Source of the DNA: Planctomyces sp. SH-PL14
GTDB lineage: Bacteria; Planctomycetota; Planctomycetia; Planctomycetales; Planctomycetaceae
Assembly (NCBI RefSeq): GCF_001610835.1
Contig: NZ_CP011270.1
Span: 7,935,256 to 7,999,255 of the forward strand
DNA length: 64,000 nt
Direction: 5' to 3'
Shown: piece after piece, positions 27,512-36,414 of the stretch
Position numbering within the stretch: position 1 is the stretch's first letter
Layout of the letters: every line of letters starts with the position of its first letter
Translations under genes and position numbers: made by a program
The notes under the pieces: generated by a model
What the model was told of the DNA's origin: nothing
Seen by the model: only the letters and a program-made list of their open reading frames with translations
Databases searched by the model: none

Positions 27512-27651
27512 GAGATCGCCGTCGAGGCCCAGCACACCCTGCTTCGCATAACGCCACACCCCGTCAACGCCGATCACCGCACCGCGAACTCGGCGGCACC
27601 CGACACCTTGACGGTCATGACTCCGACGTCCGTTGACCGGGACAGGAACAT

Positions 27652-27699
27652 GTCACCCGGGTCATTCTCCGTCACCCGGGTCATTCTCCGTCACCCGGG
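27652..27699. repeat. 19-bp tandem repeat, about 2.5 units
   Basis: The unit GTCACCCGGGTCATTCTCC occurs at 27652-27670 and 27671-27689, with a further partial unit to 27699. It overlaps the 3' end of the possible small gene at 27662-27880, so the C-terminus of that frame would be repeat-derived. Confidence 0.75.
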
Positions 27700-27880
27700 C
27701 CTCGAAGGAGGTCTTCACCCCCTCGGGGCCGCGAAGCGAAAGCTCCCCCTTCCAGCTGTCCCTCAGGCGGGAGAGCGAGACAAGCTCCGCCGACCGAAGG
27801 AGCGGCAGCAACCGGATGAGCTCCGCATCCTCCAGCTCGCGCGTCCCTTTGTCCGACCACACCTCGGCGGCCGGAAACAC
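27662..27880 (-). CDS. Possible small protein downstream of 27910-28455
   Basis: This frame (GTG 27880, about 72 residues) has protein-like composition: 'AEVWSDKGTRELEDAELIRL', 'LPLLRSAELVSLSRLRDSW', 'GELSLRGPEGVKTSFEARVT'. It starts 30 bp after the stop of the gene at 27910 and is in a different frame, so it could be translationally coupled. The end runs into the 19-bp tandem repeat. No ribosome site is clear and no family is recognised. It may be a remnant. Confidence 0.3.
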   Translation of the reverse strand: MFPAAEVWSDKGTRELEDAELIRLLPLLRSAELVSLSRLRDSWKGELSLRGPEGVKTSFEARVTENDPGDGE

Positions 27881-27909
27881 GACGGGCGAGGACGCACCCG
27901 GAAACGACG

Positions 27910-28455
27910 TCAGTCCACGAACCACGTTAGGCGGCCCCGCTCCGACATCACTTTGAGCTTGAACTTCGACGTCGGGGAGAGGGCGAGTTCCCGCACGGTG
28001 GAGTCGCTCCCGCGTTCGGTGTCTGGAAGCAGCCGCAGTTTCGTCCCGTCCCGCCACAAGCAGTCTTGGAACAGCGGCTGCGTGCCGCTGCTGCTCACCG
28101 CGATCCAGTCGATCTTCTGAGCGGGGATTTCGAACGCTCCGAAGATGGCGACTTCACCGGGCTCCAGCGTGAAGGCTCCGGGATGGCTCTTCGGCGGCGC
28201 GGCGGCCTTGAAGACCTGGCACGTCTGGTCATGGTCAACAAGTTCGGCCGCCGTCACGACGGCGAAGAGGCCGATGTCCTTGGGCTCGAACTTCATGGGA
28301 AGCTTCGCGGCGAAGAAGTGCACCTGCTGCGTGCCAGCCGAAAGGAAGCCCTCGACGCGCGGCCCCTGGATGGCTGACGGATCCCAGCGAAACAGCGGCG
28401 GTGCGGCCTGGCCCGCCGCGATGGCCACGAAGAGAATGAGCAGGAGGGCTTTCAT
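27910..28455 (-). CDS. Secreted hypothetical protein
   Basis: From ATG 28455 this encodes 181 residues with a clear signal peptide (KALLLILFVAIAAGQA). The mature part is beta-rich: 'VEGFLSAGTQQVHFFAAKLP', 'FTLEPGEVAIFGAFEIPAQK' and a terminal 'FKLKVMSERGRLTWFVD'. It resembles small secreted proteins of unknown function. An upstream in-frame ATG (28509) would hide the signal. Confidence 0.65.
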   Translation of the reverse strand: MKALLLILFVAIAAGQAAPPLFRWDPSAIQGPRVEGFLSAGTQQVHFFAAKLPMKFEPKDIGLFAVVTAAELVDHDQTCQVFKAAAPPKSHPGAFTLEPGEVAIFGAFEIPAQKIDWIAVSSSGTQPLFQDCLWRDGTKLRLLPDTERGSDSTVRELALSPTSKFKLKVMSERGRLTWFVD

Positions 28456-28579
28456 CGGAGCACCCGCGGGGCCTCGAGGCGACGAACGGAAGTGTCCAGT
28501 CTCGCTCACTCCCCGGTCAAGTCGCAGCCACTTGGACCAGCAAGGTGCGTTGAGTGCTCGAATGCACGGTGAGCCGCGT

Positions 28580-28904
28580 CCCGGCCGGCACGGCGGCCAT
28601 AGCTCAAACCCAACGTGCGACGGCAGCCGGGGTCAAGGGGGTCTCACCCCCTTGCCGCCGGAGGCGCTTCCACGAGGAACCGTGGTAAACAACGGATGTC
28701 CCCTTTGTGGGACCGGCGTTGAGAACTCACCGCTCGCTTTGCAATCCCCGCGGGTTGGTGAGGGGGCATGCGGCACGTCGTCCGCGCTTGGACACTCACT
28801 CCTTCAGCTATCTCTCGACGGCCAGGCCTCCGGCGGGCAAAGGGCCAGAAAAACAACACAGGCCCCTCTGCACTCCCCACCAGGGTCCCCCTGGACCCGG
28901 TGGA
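28580..28904 (+). repeat. Intergenic repeat family A, full-length copy
   Basis: This has the same landmark order as 11400-11709, including a CAAGGGGGT/ACCCCCTTG hairpin, 'GGAGGCGCTTCCACGAGGAA', 'GGGTTGGTGAGGGGGCATG' and a terminal 'CCAGGGTCCCCCTGGACCCGG'. An insertion reading CCAGAAAAACAACACAGG sits in the right-hand hairpin loop where the copy at 11400 has only a few bases. It lies between two minus-strand genes. Confidence 0.8.
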
Positions 28905-28929
28905 CGGAGAGGTGAGTGACGTCGCGCCC

Positions 28930-30447
28930 TTATGGCGACGGCAGACGGATCAGCGACATCTGCACCGGCGCCTGCCCCTCACCTGGATGCACCAGGATCG
29001 TCGTCGCGTCCTTCGTCAGGTTCGCCACCCCCGCCTCATAAACCGGGTACTTGTCCGTCCCGATCGTCCACGCCGCCCGCTGCGTCTCTTTGTCGACCGA
29101 ACCGTACATCGCCTCGACCTGGTCCGACTTCCGGTTGTGATAGTTCCCCCGGATCGCCCCGTTGGGATTCAGCGCGAGCTGGAAGATGTCGTCCGACGTC
29201 GTCTCGTCCCCCGTACAGACCGCAAACACCCCCAGCGGCACCCACGCCGTGTCCTGCGCCGACGTGACGTTCAGGAAATCGTCCGACTGCCCGAGGGCCG
29301 CGATCTCGCTCGCCTGCTGGCTATAGGTCTGCGGCGTGCCCGCCACATCCCCGTTGACATACACCGCGTTCGACTGCGCCACGACGTTGGCACCGTAGTC
29401 GTACGCCACCGGCGCGGCGGCCAGGCCCAGAGTCGTCGCGACCGCGCCGTACCCCGGATTCCCGTAAACGGCGGTCGAGGTCAGGTTCCTCGGGACCCAG
29501 GCTCCCGGATGACTCCCCCACATCTCGGAGCTGTAGGTCGGATAGACCGCCGCCGACGCCCGGAACGCGTTCGACTGCGCATTGAGCGCCGTTGACGACC
29601 GGTAGTACGTCCCCGAGACATTGTTGACGTTGTTGACGTTGATGCTGTTGTTGTTGACGCGGGCGTTGTTGAACTGATTGCCGCTGATGTTGTTCGCGTT
29701 GATGTTGTTGACCGTATTGTCAGGTCGACGACCGGGGTACCCCGCCGGATTCCCCCCCGTGCCGGGCCGTGCCACGGCGCCGCCGGCGGGAACCCCCGTC
29801 CCGCCGCCGCCGATCCCCGGCCGGAAGCCCGGTCCGCCAGCCGGCCCACCGCTCGTTCCCCCTCCGCCGATTCCCGGCCGGACGCCGGTCCCTCCCGCGG
29901 GGCGCTCGACGCCGCTTCCGCCTTCACCCGGGCGAGTGCCGCCCGCCGGTCTTTCGGCCGGTCGCTCTGCACCCCCGCCCGCTCCCGGCCGCCCGCCGGT
30001 TCCACCGCCCGGCCGCTCGGTTCCACTGCCGCCCATGCCGGGCCGAGGGCCGCCGCCTCCCGCGCCCGGTCGTGGGCCGCCTCCTCCGCCGCCGATCCCG
30101 CCAAACGAGAAGTCGCTGTGACCGGCTCCTCCCGCATGCCCCGGTCCCCCGGGCGAAGCGCCGCCGGGCTCGCGTCCCGCGCCCCCCTTGTTCGAGAGAC
30201 CGCCGCCAAAGCCTCCGGCCGGTTGGCGTCCCCCGCCGGCCCCGCCGCCAAACCCGCCTCCGCGGGCTTCACCACCGCCGAAGCCCCCGCCCCCGCCGCC
30301 GCCCCGTTGCGGTCCTCCTCCACCGAATCCGCCCCCGCCCCCGCCCGGTCCGCCCCGGCCGCCTCCGCCCCGTTGGGCGAAGGCCGGGGATTGCGTCAAC
30401 AGGAGCGAGAGGACGATCGCCCGGAGGGCAAGTTTTTTGAGCAGCAT
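28930..30447 (-). CDS. Glycine-rich secreted surface protein
   Basis: This 505-residue protein has a signal peptide ('AIVLSLLLTQSPAFAQ') followed by about 210 residues of Gly/Pro/Arg-rich low complexity, an Asn/Val-rich repeat ('NNINANNISGNQFNNARVNN'), and a folded C-terminal domain (about 275-505) with 'YGANVVAQSNAVYVNGDVAG' and 'WVPLGVFAVCTGDETTSDD'. This layout matches planctomycete proteins sometimes labelled mu-protocadherin-like. It is probably a cell-surface protein, with unknown ligand. It is 149 bp downstream of the SnoaL-like gene on the same strand, a pairing I recall from other planctomycetes. Confidence 0.75.
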   Translation of the reverse strand: MLLKKLALRAIVLSLLLTQSPAFAQRGGGGRGGPGGGGGGFGGGGPQRGGGGGGGFGGGEARGGGFGGGAGGGRQPAGGFGGGLSNKGGAGREPGGASPGGPGHAGGAGHSDFSFGGIGGGGGGPRPGAGGGGPRPGMGGSGTERPGGGTGGRPGAGGGAERPAERPAGGTRPGEGGSGVERPAGGTGVRPGIGGGGTSGGPAGGPGFRPGIGGGGTGVPAGGAVARPGTGGNPAGYPGRRPDNTVNNINANNISGNQFNNARVNNNSINVNNVNNVSGTYYRSSTALNAQSNAFRASAAVYPTYSSEMWGSHPGAWVPRNLTSTAVYGNPGYGAVATTLGLAAAPVAYDYGANVVAQSNAVYVNGDVAGTPQTYSQQASEIAALGQSDDFLNVTSAQDTAWVPLGVFAVCTGDETTSDDIFQLALNPNGAIRGNYHNRKSDQVEAMYGSVDKETQRAAWTIGTDKYPVYEAGVANLTKDATTILVHPGEGQAPVQMSLIRLPSP

Positions 30448-30596
30448 GATGTGGTTCTCGGGGCGGTTTTGTCGGGCTTCCGTCCGCGGGACGGGAGTGG
30501 ATGTGTCGAGGTCGATCGGATGAATCTCCGGAGCGGCGGGCTGTCCCCGCCGACCGGACCAGGCTCGATGATGTCTCTGGGGTTGCGCTCGGCCTG

Positions 30597-31526
30597 CTAC
30601 TTGGCGGCCGGAATCCGGGTCACCTTGACCGGGGCCAGATCGGCGATTTCGTTGCCGTTGAGGAGGCGGTTCGTCGACTGCCAGGTGAGGGTGTCGGCGT
30701 TCACCCGCCGCAGGATGTTGGTCTCCTCCAGCGTCGCCCCGTTTGGAAGCGAGCCGGCCGCGGAGAGGATCCAGTCGTGGCCGTCGGGGCTCCAGTCCGC
30801 TTCACCGACGCCGCCGTTGGCTTCAAAGGTCCAGGAGTGCAGCTTTCCGGTGGCGGGATCGATGCCGATCACCTGGCGTCCGGTGAGGGTGCGGTCCCCT
30901 TCCTGAAGGCGGAACGTCACGTCGATGAATTTCTTGTTGGCGTCCCAGGCGTAGCGGGTGTGGATCTCGGCTCCTCCGCCGACGGTCGACTTCCATTCAC
31001 CAATCAGCCAGTCGAGGTCAGCGATCAAGACCCCTTCTTCGGCGGATTCACTGAGGCTGGCGATGCGCCACTGGTTCTCTTCCTGGACCAGGAGGGCTTC
31101 GTAGCGGGCCTTGGTCGCGGCCTCGGCGGCTCCTTTGCGGATCGTGACTGTTCCCTGTTCGATCGCGGCGGCGCTGGAGAGGAACCTCAGGGATTCGGGT
31201 TGGATTTCGGCGGTGAGTTCGGGGGTGGCCGCGAAGAACTCGGTGAAGCCGGTTTCGAGGGCGGGTCGGCCGTGGACCGTCAGGCCGCGGACGGTGGCGT
31301 GTTCTCCTTCGGTCGTCCAGTGGTTCGCGAGGGCTTTGGCGTCGCGGGCCTGGAAGGCTTTGACGAAGGAGGCCATGGTGTCGCGGATCGCCTGTCGGTC
31401 GGCGGGTCGGGATTCTGCCGCGGGGGCGTTGGCGGCCGCGGCGGGCTGAGGTTTTGGTTCCTGGGCGTGGGTGATGGCCGGTGTGATGAGGGCGATCAGT
31501 GTGAGGGACAGGGTGAGGCGGATCAT
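30597..31526 (-). CDS. Secreted SnoaL/SgcJ-like protein
   Basis: From ATG 31526 the product is 309 residues: a signal peptide ('LSLTLIALITPAITHAQ'), an Ala/Pro linker, and an NTF2-like domain of the SgcJ/EcaC type ('AIRDTMASFVKAFQARDAKALANHWTTEGE' region, about 45-165), then a second beta-rich domain (about 172-300, 'LIGEWKSTVGGGAEIHTRYA'). NTF2-like folds bind small ligands in a conical pocket; an enzymatic role cannot be seen here. Likely co-transcribed with the surface-protein gene downstream. Confidence 0.75.
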   Translation of the reverse strand: MIRLTLSLTLIALITPAITHAQEPKPQPAAAANAPAAESRPADRQAIRDTMASFVKAFQARDAKALANHWTTEGEHATVRGLTVHGRPALETGFTEFFAATPELTAEIQPESLRFLSSAAAIEQGTVTIRKGAAEAATKARYEALLVQEENQWRIASLSESAEEGVLIADLDWLIGEWKSTVGGGAEIHTRYAWDANKKFIDVTFRLQEGDRTLTGRQVIGIDPATGKLHSWTFEANGGVGEADWSPDGHDWILSAAGSLPNGATLEETNILRRVNADTLTWQSTNRLLNGNEIADLAPVKVTRIPAAK

Positions 31527-31716
31527 GGGGTGCGACTCCAGCACGAAAGAGCGGCCGCGCGGACGGGGGCCGTATGTTGCGCGGTCGAGAACAGGACCAG
31601 CGGGGACTGGGAAAGGGCAGCCGTTGAAGAATCGGACGCGATTCCATCGCGCCCGCCCGATGACGGGTTGAGGCGCAGGTTACCACTCGCATTCCAACGG
31701 AACCAGCCTCCATGTC

Positions 31717-32040
31717 ACCGGGCCCAGGGGCACCCTGGTCAGGGGATGCAAGGGGGAGAATCCCCTTTGCCCGCCGGAGGCCTGGCCTGTCTCGATCTGT
31801 CTGAAGGAGCGAGTGCCCAAGCGCGGACAACGTGCCGTATGCCCCCCTCACCAACCCGCTCGGAGTGCAAAGCGAGCGGTGTACGTTGAGGGAGTTCTCA
31901 ACACGGAATTCACAAAGCGGACGTCCGTCGCTTGCCACGGTTCCTCATCGAAGCGCCTCCGGCGGCAAGGGGGCGAGGCCCCCTTGACCCCAGCGGCCGT
32001 GGCACGATGGGTTTGAGCGAGCACCGCTGTGCCGGCAAGG
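31717..32040 (-). repeat. Intergenic repeat family A, full-length copy, inverted
   Basis: Read on the minus strand, this repeats the order seen at 11400 and 28580. On the plus strand it begins 'ACCGGGCCCAGGGGCACCCT' and ends 'CCGCTGTGCCGGCAAGG'. It lies in the divergent promoter region between the SnoaL-like gene and the serine hydrolase, so it could carry or interrupt regulatory signals. Confidence 0.8.
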
Positions 32041-32126
32041 ACGATGGGCAACATTGGCGTCCCGCATGCTCCGTTCGGTAGTGTTTCGCTCTACGACACC
32101 TCCCCCTCATGACAGGACCGCCACGG

Positions 32127-33287
32127 ATGAGACGCCCTCTTTCCTTCGTCGCGCTCGCCCTCGCGCTGATGCTCCTCACGGCATCCACCGCCATCGCAGA
32201 CGAACCACCCGCCAGCCCCGAAGTCGCGGCGGCTCTGCAGCCCTACTTCGACCAGCACAAAATCGCCGGGGTCATCAGCATCGTGGCGGACCGCACCGGC
32301 AAAGTGCACTACCGCAACCTCATCGGCCACGCGGACGTCGAGGCCGGGAAACCGATCCGTGAAGACAACGTCTTCTGGATCGCCTCGATGACCAAGATGT
32401 TCGCCGGCGCCTCGATCATGATGCTCGTGGGCGAAGGCCGCGTCCGCCTGGACGACCCCGTCACCAAGTTCATCCCCGAACTCAACAAGTGGATGGTCGT
32501 CGAGGAGCGAGACGACTCACACCTCCTGCTGAAGCCGCCCGTCCGCCCCGTGACGGTGCGGCATCTCCTGAGCCACACCAGCGGCCTGACCGGCTCGTCG
32601 GAACTGCAGCAGACAACCGGCGCCGACAGCGCGTCCCTCAAGGCCCGGGCGATCAGCTCGGTGACGGGCCCCCTGCAATGGCATCCCGGCGACAAGTACA
32701 AGTATGGGAACCAGGGAATGAACATCGCCGCGCGGATCGTCGAGATCGTCAGCGGGCAGCCCTACGAGGAGTTCCTGCAAAAGCGGTTCTTCGATCCGCT
32801 CGGAATGACGGAGACGACCTTCTGGCCGACCGAGGCCCAGATCGCGCGGCTGGCGGGAGCCTACGGTCCGAACAAGGACGGAACCGGCTACACCCGCGGC
32901 GACGTCGGCTTCCTGACCAAGCCCTGGAGCGACCGGACCCGCCGTTATCCCGAGGCGGGTGGCGGACTGTTTTCGACCACGCACGACATCTTCCGCTACG
33001 GCTTGATGCTGGCGAACGACGGGGAGCTGGAGGGGAAGCGGTACCTCTCGTCCAAGGCAATCAAGGAGCTGCAAACGGTTCAGACCGGGGCGACGGGGGT
33101 GAACTACAGCCTGGGCTACCATCTGCGGAACGGGATGTTTGGGCACGACGGCGCTTATGGAACGGACCTGTCGGTCCATCCCGAGACGGGGATGGTGGCG
33201 ATCTTCATGGTTCAGTGCACCAGTGGAGACCAGTGGGCGGCGCGGGATTTGTTTCTGAAGACCGCGTCGCAGATTTTCCCGAAGTAG
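32127..33287 (+). CDS. Class C beta-lactamase-like serine hydrolase
   Basis: From ATG 32127 this encodes 386 residues with a signal peptide ('LALALMLLTASTAIAD'). The active site is SMTK (Ser 87, Lys 90), with a YGN tyrosine motif in 'YKYGNQGMN' and a HDGAYG element replacing the KTG box. These mark the beta-lactamase/D-alanyl-D-alanine peptidase and esterase (EstB) group. It is probably periplasmic. The HDG variant argues for an esterase or peptidase over a lactamase. The native substrate is unknown. Confidence 0.85.
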   Translation: MRRPLSFVALALALMLLTASTAIADEPPASPEVAAALQPYFDQHKIAGVISIVADRTGKVHYRNLIGHADVEAGKPIREDNVFWIASMTKMFAGASIMMLVGEGRVRLDDPVTKFIPELNKWMVVEERDDSHLLLKPPVRPVTVRHLLSHTSGLTGSSELQQTTGADSASLKARAISSVTGPLQWHPGDKYKYGNQGMNIAARIVEIVSGQPYEEFLQKRFFDPLGMTETTFWPTEAQIARLAGAYGPNKDGTGYTRGDVGFLTKPWSDRTRRYPEAGGGLFSTTHDIFRYGLMLANDGELEGKRYLSSKAIKELQTVQTGATGVNYSLGYHLRNGMFGHDGAYGTDLSVHPETGMVAIFMVQCTSGDQWAARDLFLKTASQIFPK

Positions 33288-33336
33288 CCTGCAAGCGGGA
33301 TAACACATCCGACCTTCGATCCACGCTCGCCACGCA

Positions 33337-33538
33337 ACCGGGTCCAGGGGCACCCTGGTGGGGGATGCAAGGGGGTCACACCCCCTTGCCCGCCGGAGGC
33401 CTGGCCTCTCTCGCTCTCGCTGAAGGAGCGAGTGTCCAGGCGCGGACGACGTGTCGGATGCCCCCTCACCAACCCGCTGCGATGGCAAAGCAAGCGTCGA
33501 AGGGTGAGGGAGTTTTCAATACCCGTTCCCTGAAGCGG
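33337..33538 (-). repeat. Intergenic repeat family A, right-end partial copy, inverted
   Basis: On the plus strand this has 'ACCGGGTCCAGGGGCACCCT', 'CCCGCCGGAGGCCTGGCC', 'AAGGAGCGAGTGTCCAGGCG' and 'ATGCCCCCTCACCAACCCGC', then it breaks off. A different repeat (33545-33640) follows directly. It is in the convergent gap after the serine hydrolase. Confidence 0.75.
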
Positions 33539-33544
33539 CCGGGT

Positions 33545-33640
33545 AGCACTGCTGGCAGTTTTGGGACAGCAGTAAGCAGACGTCCAACTCGAGCTCGGCA
33601 CTGCTCGTCAAAGTACGAGCAGTGACACCCTGCACCACAT
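33545..33640 (+). repeat. Paired-hairpin repeat family E copy
   Basis: 'GCACTGCTGGCAGTTTTGGG' and 'ACAGCAGT' form the first hairpin, and 'CACTGCTCGTCAAAGTACGA' plus 'GCAGTG' form a second with a perfect 8-bp stem. The same pair recurs at 41462-41556 and, inverted, at 43298-43400. Confidence 0.65.
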
Positions 33641-33691
33641 CGGCGTCGGATGTCATCCGTGGTGCATTCCCCTGCACCCTGCCCGGCTCAG

Positions 33692-34543
33692 TCACGCCAT
33701 CCAAGGGAGCGCGGCGACGTGGAACCGGATGTCGCGGTCCAGATGCAGCCCGAAGTGCTCCGCCAGGACGCTCAGGAGTTCGTCCCGCGAGGTCAGCGTC
33801 CGCTTGTTCGGCGTCCCGTCCGCCTCGCGGATCGTAAACTCGTTGTCGAGGAGGGTAACGCGGCGGCCTCCGGGGGCGGCGCGGGCGACGAGCAGGCGGC
33901 CCTTCATGTGGGACTGAGGGTGGGTGCAGGTGAACCAGCTTGCGACTTCGCAATCGATGAGGGGCATCTCTTCGAGGGTGAAGTCGCAGACGTCGGTCCA
34001 CGCGCCGGCGACGCGGGCCTGGTGGTAGTAGAGGGAGCCTTCGCGGATGAGGCGGCGGGGCTCGTGGGGAGTGGGCTGTTCGGTGTCGAGTTCGAGGCGG
34101 AGCGCGGCCGTCGGGCTGAGGCGGCCGATGCCGGCATCCGCGAGCCAGGAGACTCCGTCGAGCTCGACGCGGCAGAAGAGGTGGGTTCGGGGCGGGATGC
34201 TGTGCCGTTCGCGGCCGACGCGGGCCCGGGCGCTGAGCGGCCGGACGTGGAAGCCGAGGGATTCCAGGACAAAGAGCAGGAGTCCGTTCTGCTCGAAGCA
34301 GTAGCCGCCGCGGCGGTCGTGGATCAGTTTGCGCTGCAGGGAGGCGGGGTCGAGGAGGACCGGGCGATTCAGCAGCGAGTCGAAGTTCTCGAACGGGATC
34401 TGCTCGACGTGGGCGGCGACGACGCCGTTGAGAGTCGCGAGGGTCGGCTCGCGCGGACCGGTGTAGCGGATGCGGTCGAAGTAGGCGTCGAGATCGATCG
34501 ACGGGGAAGGAGACGCGGAGGGCGATGTCGGAGACGCGGACAT
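33692..34543 (-). CDS. nat: Arylamine N-acetyltransferase
   Basis: This 283-residue protein has the NAT catalytic triad: Cys 82 in 'RRGGYCFEQN', His 121 in 'PRTHLFCRVELDG' and Asp 136 in 'WLADAGIG'. The conserved 'HVEQIPFENFDSLL' segment is at 45-58. NATs transfer acetyl groups from acetyl-CoA to arylamines and hydrazines through an acyl-cysteine intermediate in the cytoplasm. The first 15 residues are a Ser/Pro-rich extension and the true start could be slightly internal. Length fits the family. No linked biosynthetic genes are seen. Confidence 0.92.
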   Translation of the reverse strand: MSASPTSPSASPSPSIDLDAYFDRIRYTGPREPTLATLNGVVAAHVEQIPFENFDSLLNRPVLLDPASLQRKLIHDRRGGYCFEQNGLLLFVLESLGFHVRPLSARARVGRERHSIPPRTHLFCRVELDGVSWLADAGIGRLSPTAALRLELDTEQPTPHEPRRLIREGSLYYHQARVAGAWTDVCDFTLEEMPLIDCEVASWFTCTHPQSHMKGRLLVARAAPGGRRVTLLDNEFTIREADGTPNKRTLTSRDELLSVLAEHFGLHLDRDIRFHVAALPWMA

Positions 34544-34894
34544 GGGGCGCTCAGGGGGCTGATCGTTCGGAGTTCGGCTCGGGAGCCCTCGCCAGATCTG
34601 TCGTCAGGAGGCGGGCAATTCGGACAGGTGAGCCATCCCTTTCATCTATGTCTCAACATCACTGCGCCACAGATAGACACAGATGAACACAGATTCAAGC
34701 GGGAATGCCGCGGCTCTGAAGCAGGGGCGAGCGACAGCCGGCGCCGCTTGTCGCTGGATCAGCCAGCGTTGACGACTCCTCCACTCCACATCGTGTGCCG
34801 GGCATCGCCGCGGCGTTGACGAGGGGGGATTCGGCGTGTTGTCGGCGCTTGGACAAGGTTGCTTTTCGACGATACCCGCGCGCCTGAGTACCAC
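34544..34894. other. Gap with short repeats, no gene
   Basis: This contains a small cluster of near-repeated ACACAGAT words (34671-34700) and, at 34817-34860, a fragment resembling the family A core ('GGCGTGTTGTCGGCGCTTGG'). Nothing coding is supported. The NAT promoter should lie at its left edge. Confidence 0.4.
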
Positions 34895-36289
34895 TCACCG
34901 CGGCGTCGGGGACCACGCCTTCAGCTTCGACCGCATTGCCTCGACGCGCGGGAGGTCTGACTCCGCCAGGTTCTTCGACTCGGCCGGGTCGAGAGCGAGA
35001 TCGTAGAGCTGGGGCCCCGTCCCGTCCTCCTGCATCAGCAGCTTCCACTGCCCTTCGCGGATCGCGAGGTCCGGTGCCGCATTGTCGCCGTCTTTGGGAC
35101 GGTCAGGAGGACGACGCCAGAACAGCGGGCCGCTTCGTTTCCAGGAACCCTTCTCCGTGATCGCCTCGCTTGCGTTCTCGCCATCGTAGGATGCGGTCGC
35201 CTCACCTCCTGCGAGCGCCAGGATCGACGGAGCAAGGTCGAGGGCCGAGAGGACTGACTCGGTGTCCGTCGTCCCCCGTCGCTCCGGATCGACGAGGCCC
35301 CCCCAGGCCAGGAACGCTTCGCGGATCCCCCCTTCATAGAGGAGCCCCTTGTGGCCCCGCAGGCCCGCCGTCTTGCCGGCTCCCGGTTCGGGACCGTTGT
35401 CGCCGGCGACGAGGACCAGCGTGTTGGCCCACAGCTCCTTGTCGGACCGGATCCGCTCGAACAGCGGCGCGAGCTGCCGGTCCAGATTCTCCAGCACGCT
35501 CCGGTACCGCGCCTCCTTGGTCTCCGCCGCCGCACCGGGAGGGGGCGAGAACGGCGAGTGAACATCGTCCGGCCACAGGTTGATGTAGAACGGCTTCCGC
35601 TGCGCGCGGGCCTCGTCGAGGAACGCCAGGCTCCGGTCGACGAACCGCGCCGTCACCTCGTGCCGCGGCGCCCAGGTAATCTCCCCCCGTCCCAGCTTCT
35701 CGCTCCCCAGGCCGAGCCGCAGCTTCTCGCGGGGGCGGCCGTCAAAGCCCCCCATCACCGGCAGCACCCGGTCGCCGAGCCCTTCGAAGTTCGTCAGCGA
35801 GGCATCGAAGCCGTACTCCGAGATCAGAGGCGCCTCGCCGACATCCCGCTGCCCGCCGAGGTGCCACTTTCCGAAGTGGCCAGTTGCGTAGCCGAGAGCC
35901 TTCAGGCTCCGGGCGAGACTGGGGGCCTGGGGATCGAGCCACTGGGCCATCCCCCGCCGCTCGTTGGACTCGCGCGTCTCCAGAAACGACGTGATCCGCC
36001 ACCGCTGCGGCCACTGTCCCGTGAGCAACCCGCACCGGGACGGCGAGCAGATGGGAGCGGCGACGTAGAACTGCGTGAACCGGATCCCCTCGCGGGCGAC
36101 GCCGTCCAGCACCGGCGTCCTGGCGGCCCCGCCGTAACAACCCAGGTCGCCGTAGCCGAGATCGTCGATGAACGCGATCACGACGTTCGGCGGCGTTTTC
36201 CGCTCAGCCGCCGACACACGATCGCCGGCCGGGAGAAAGCCGAGGACGACGGCAAACGCGGTCACAAATCGAAGGAGCAGGAGCTGCAT
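34895..36289 (-). CDS. Secreted sulfatase
   Basis: This 464-residue protein has a signal peptide (about residues 1-27), the metal-binding 'IDDLGYGD' (Asp 42, 43), and the formylglycine motif CSPSR at 81-85 within 'CSPSRCGLLTGQ'. 'HFGKWHLGG' and 'VAGDNGPE' further mark the sulfatase catalytic domain. Cys 81 would be converted to formylglycine, and the enzyme would hydrolyse sulfate esters in the periplasm or outside the cell. Sulfated polysaccharide is a likely but unproven substrate. No anaerobic maturase or other sulfatase gene is nearby. Confidence 0.93.
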   Translation of the reverse strand: MQLLLLRFVTAFAVVLGFLPAGDRVSAAERKTPPNVVIAFIDDLGYGDLGCYGGAARTPVLDGVAREGIRFTQFYVAAPICSPSRCGLLTGQWPQRWRITSFLETRESNERRGMAQWLDPQAPSLARSLKALGYATGHFGKWHLGGQRDVGEAPLISEYGFDASLTNFEGLGDRVLPVMGGFDGRPREKLRLGLGSEKLGRGEITWAPRHEVTARFVDRSLAFLDEARAQRKPFYINLWPDDVHSPFSPPPGAAAETKEARYRSVLENLDRQLAPLFERIRSDKELWANTLVLVAGDNGPEPGAGKTAGLRGHKGLLYEGGIREAFLAWGGLVDPERRGTTDTESVLSALDLAPSILALAGGEATASYDGENASEAITEKGSWKRSGPLFWRRPPDRPKDGDNAAPDLAIREGQWKLLMQEDGTGPQLYDLALDPAESKNLAESDLPRVEAMRSKLKAWSPTPR

Positions 36290-36414
36290 GAGATCGCTTC
36301 GAGACGTTCGGTGGACGAATGTTGCCGACCGGCTGCACTGTGTCGTTCTCGTGCCCGGCCGTCGAGACAGGGGACCGATGGGCGAACGAGGAGGAACTGT
36401 GCTCGCGCCGACTG

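Noticed and set aside
28768-29595. Recurring peptides such as 'RVGEGA...ALGHSLLQ...DGQASGGQ' in many frames
   Set aside because: The same peptides occur wherever family A DNA occurs, in all frames and both orientations, so they are translated repeat and not a protein family.
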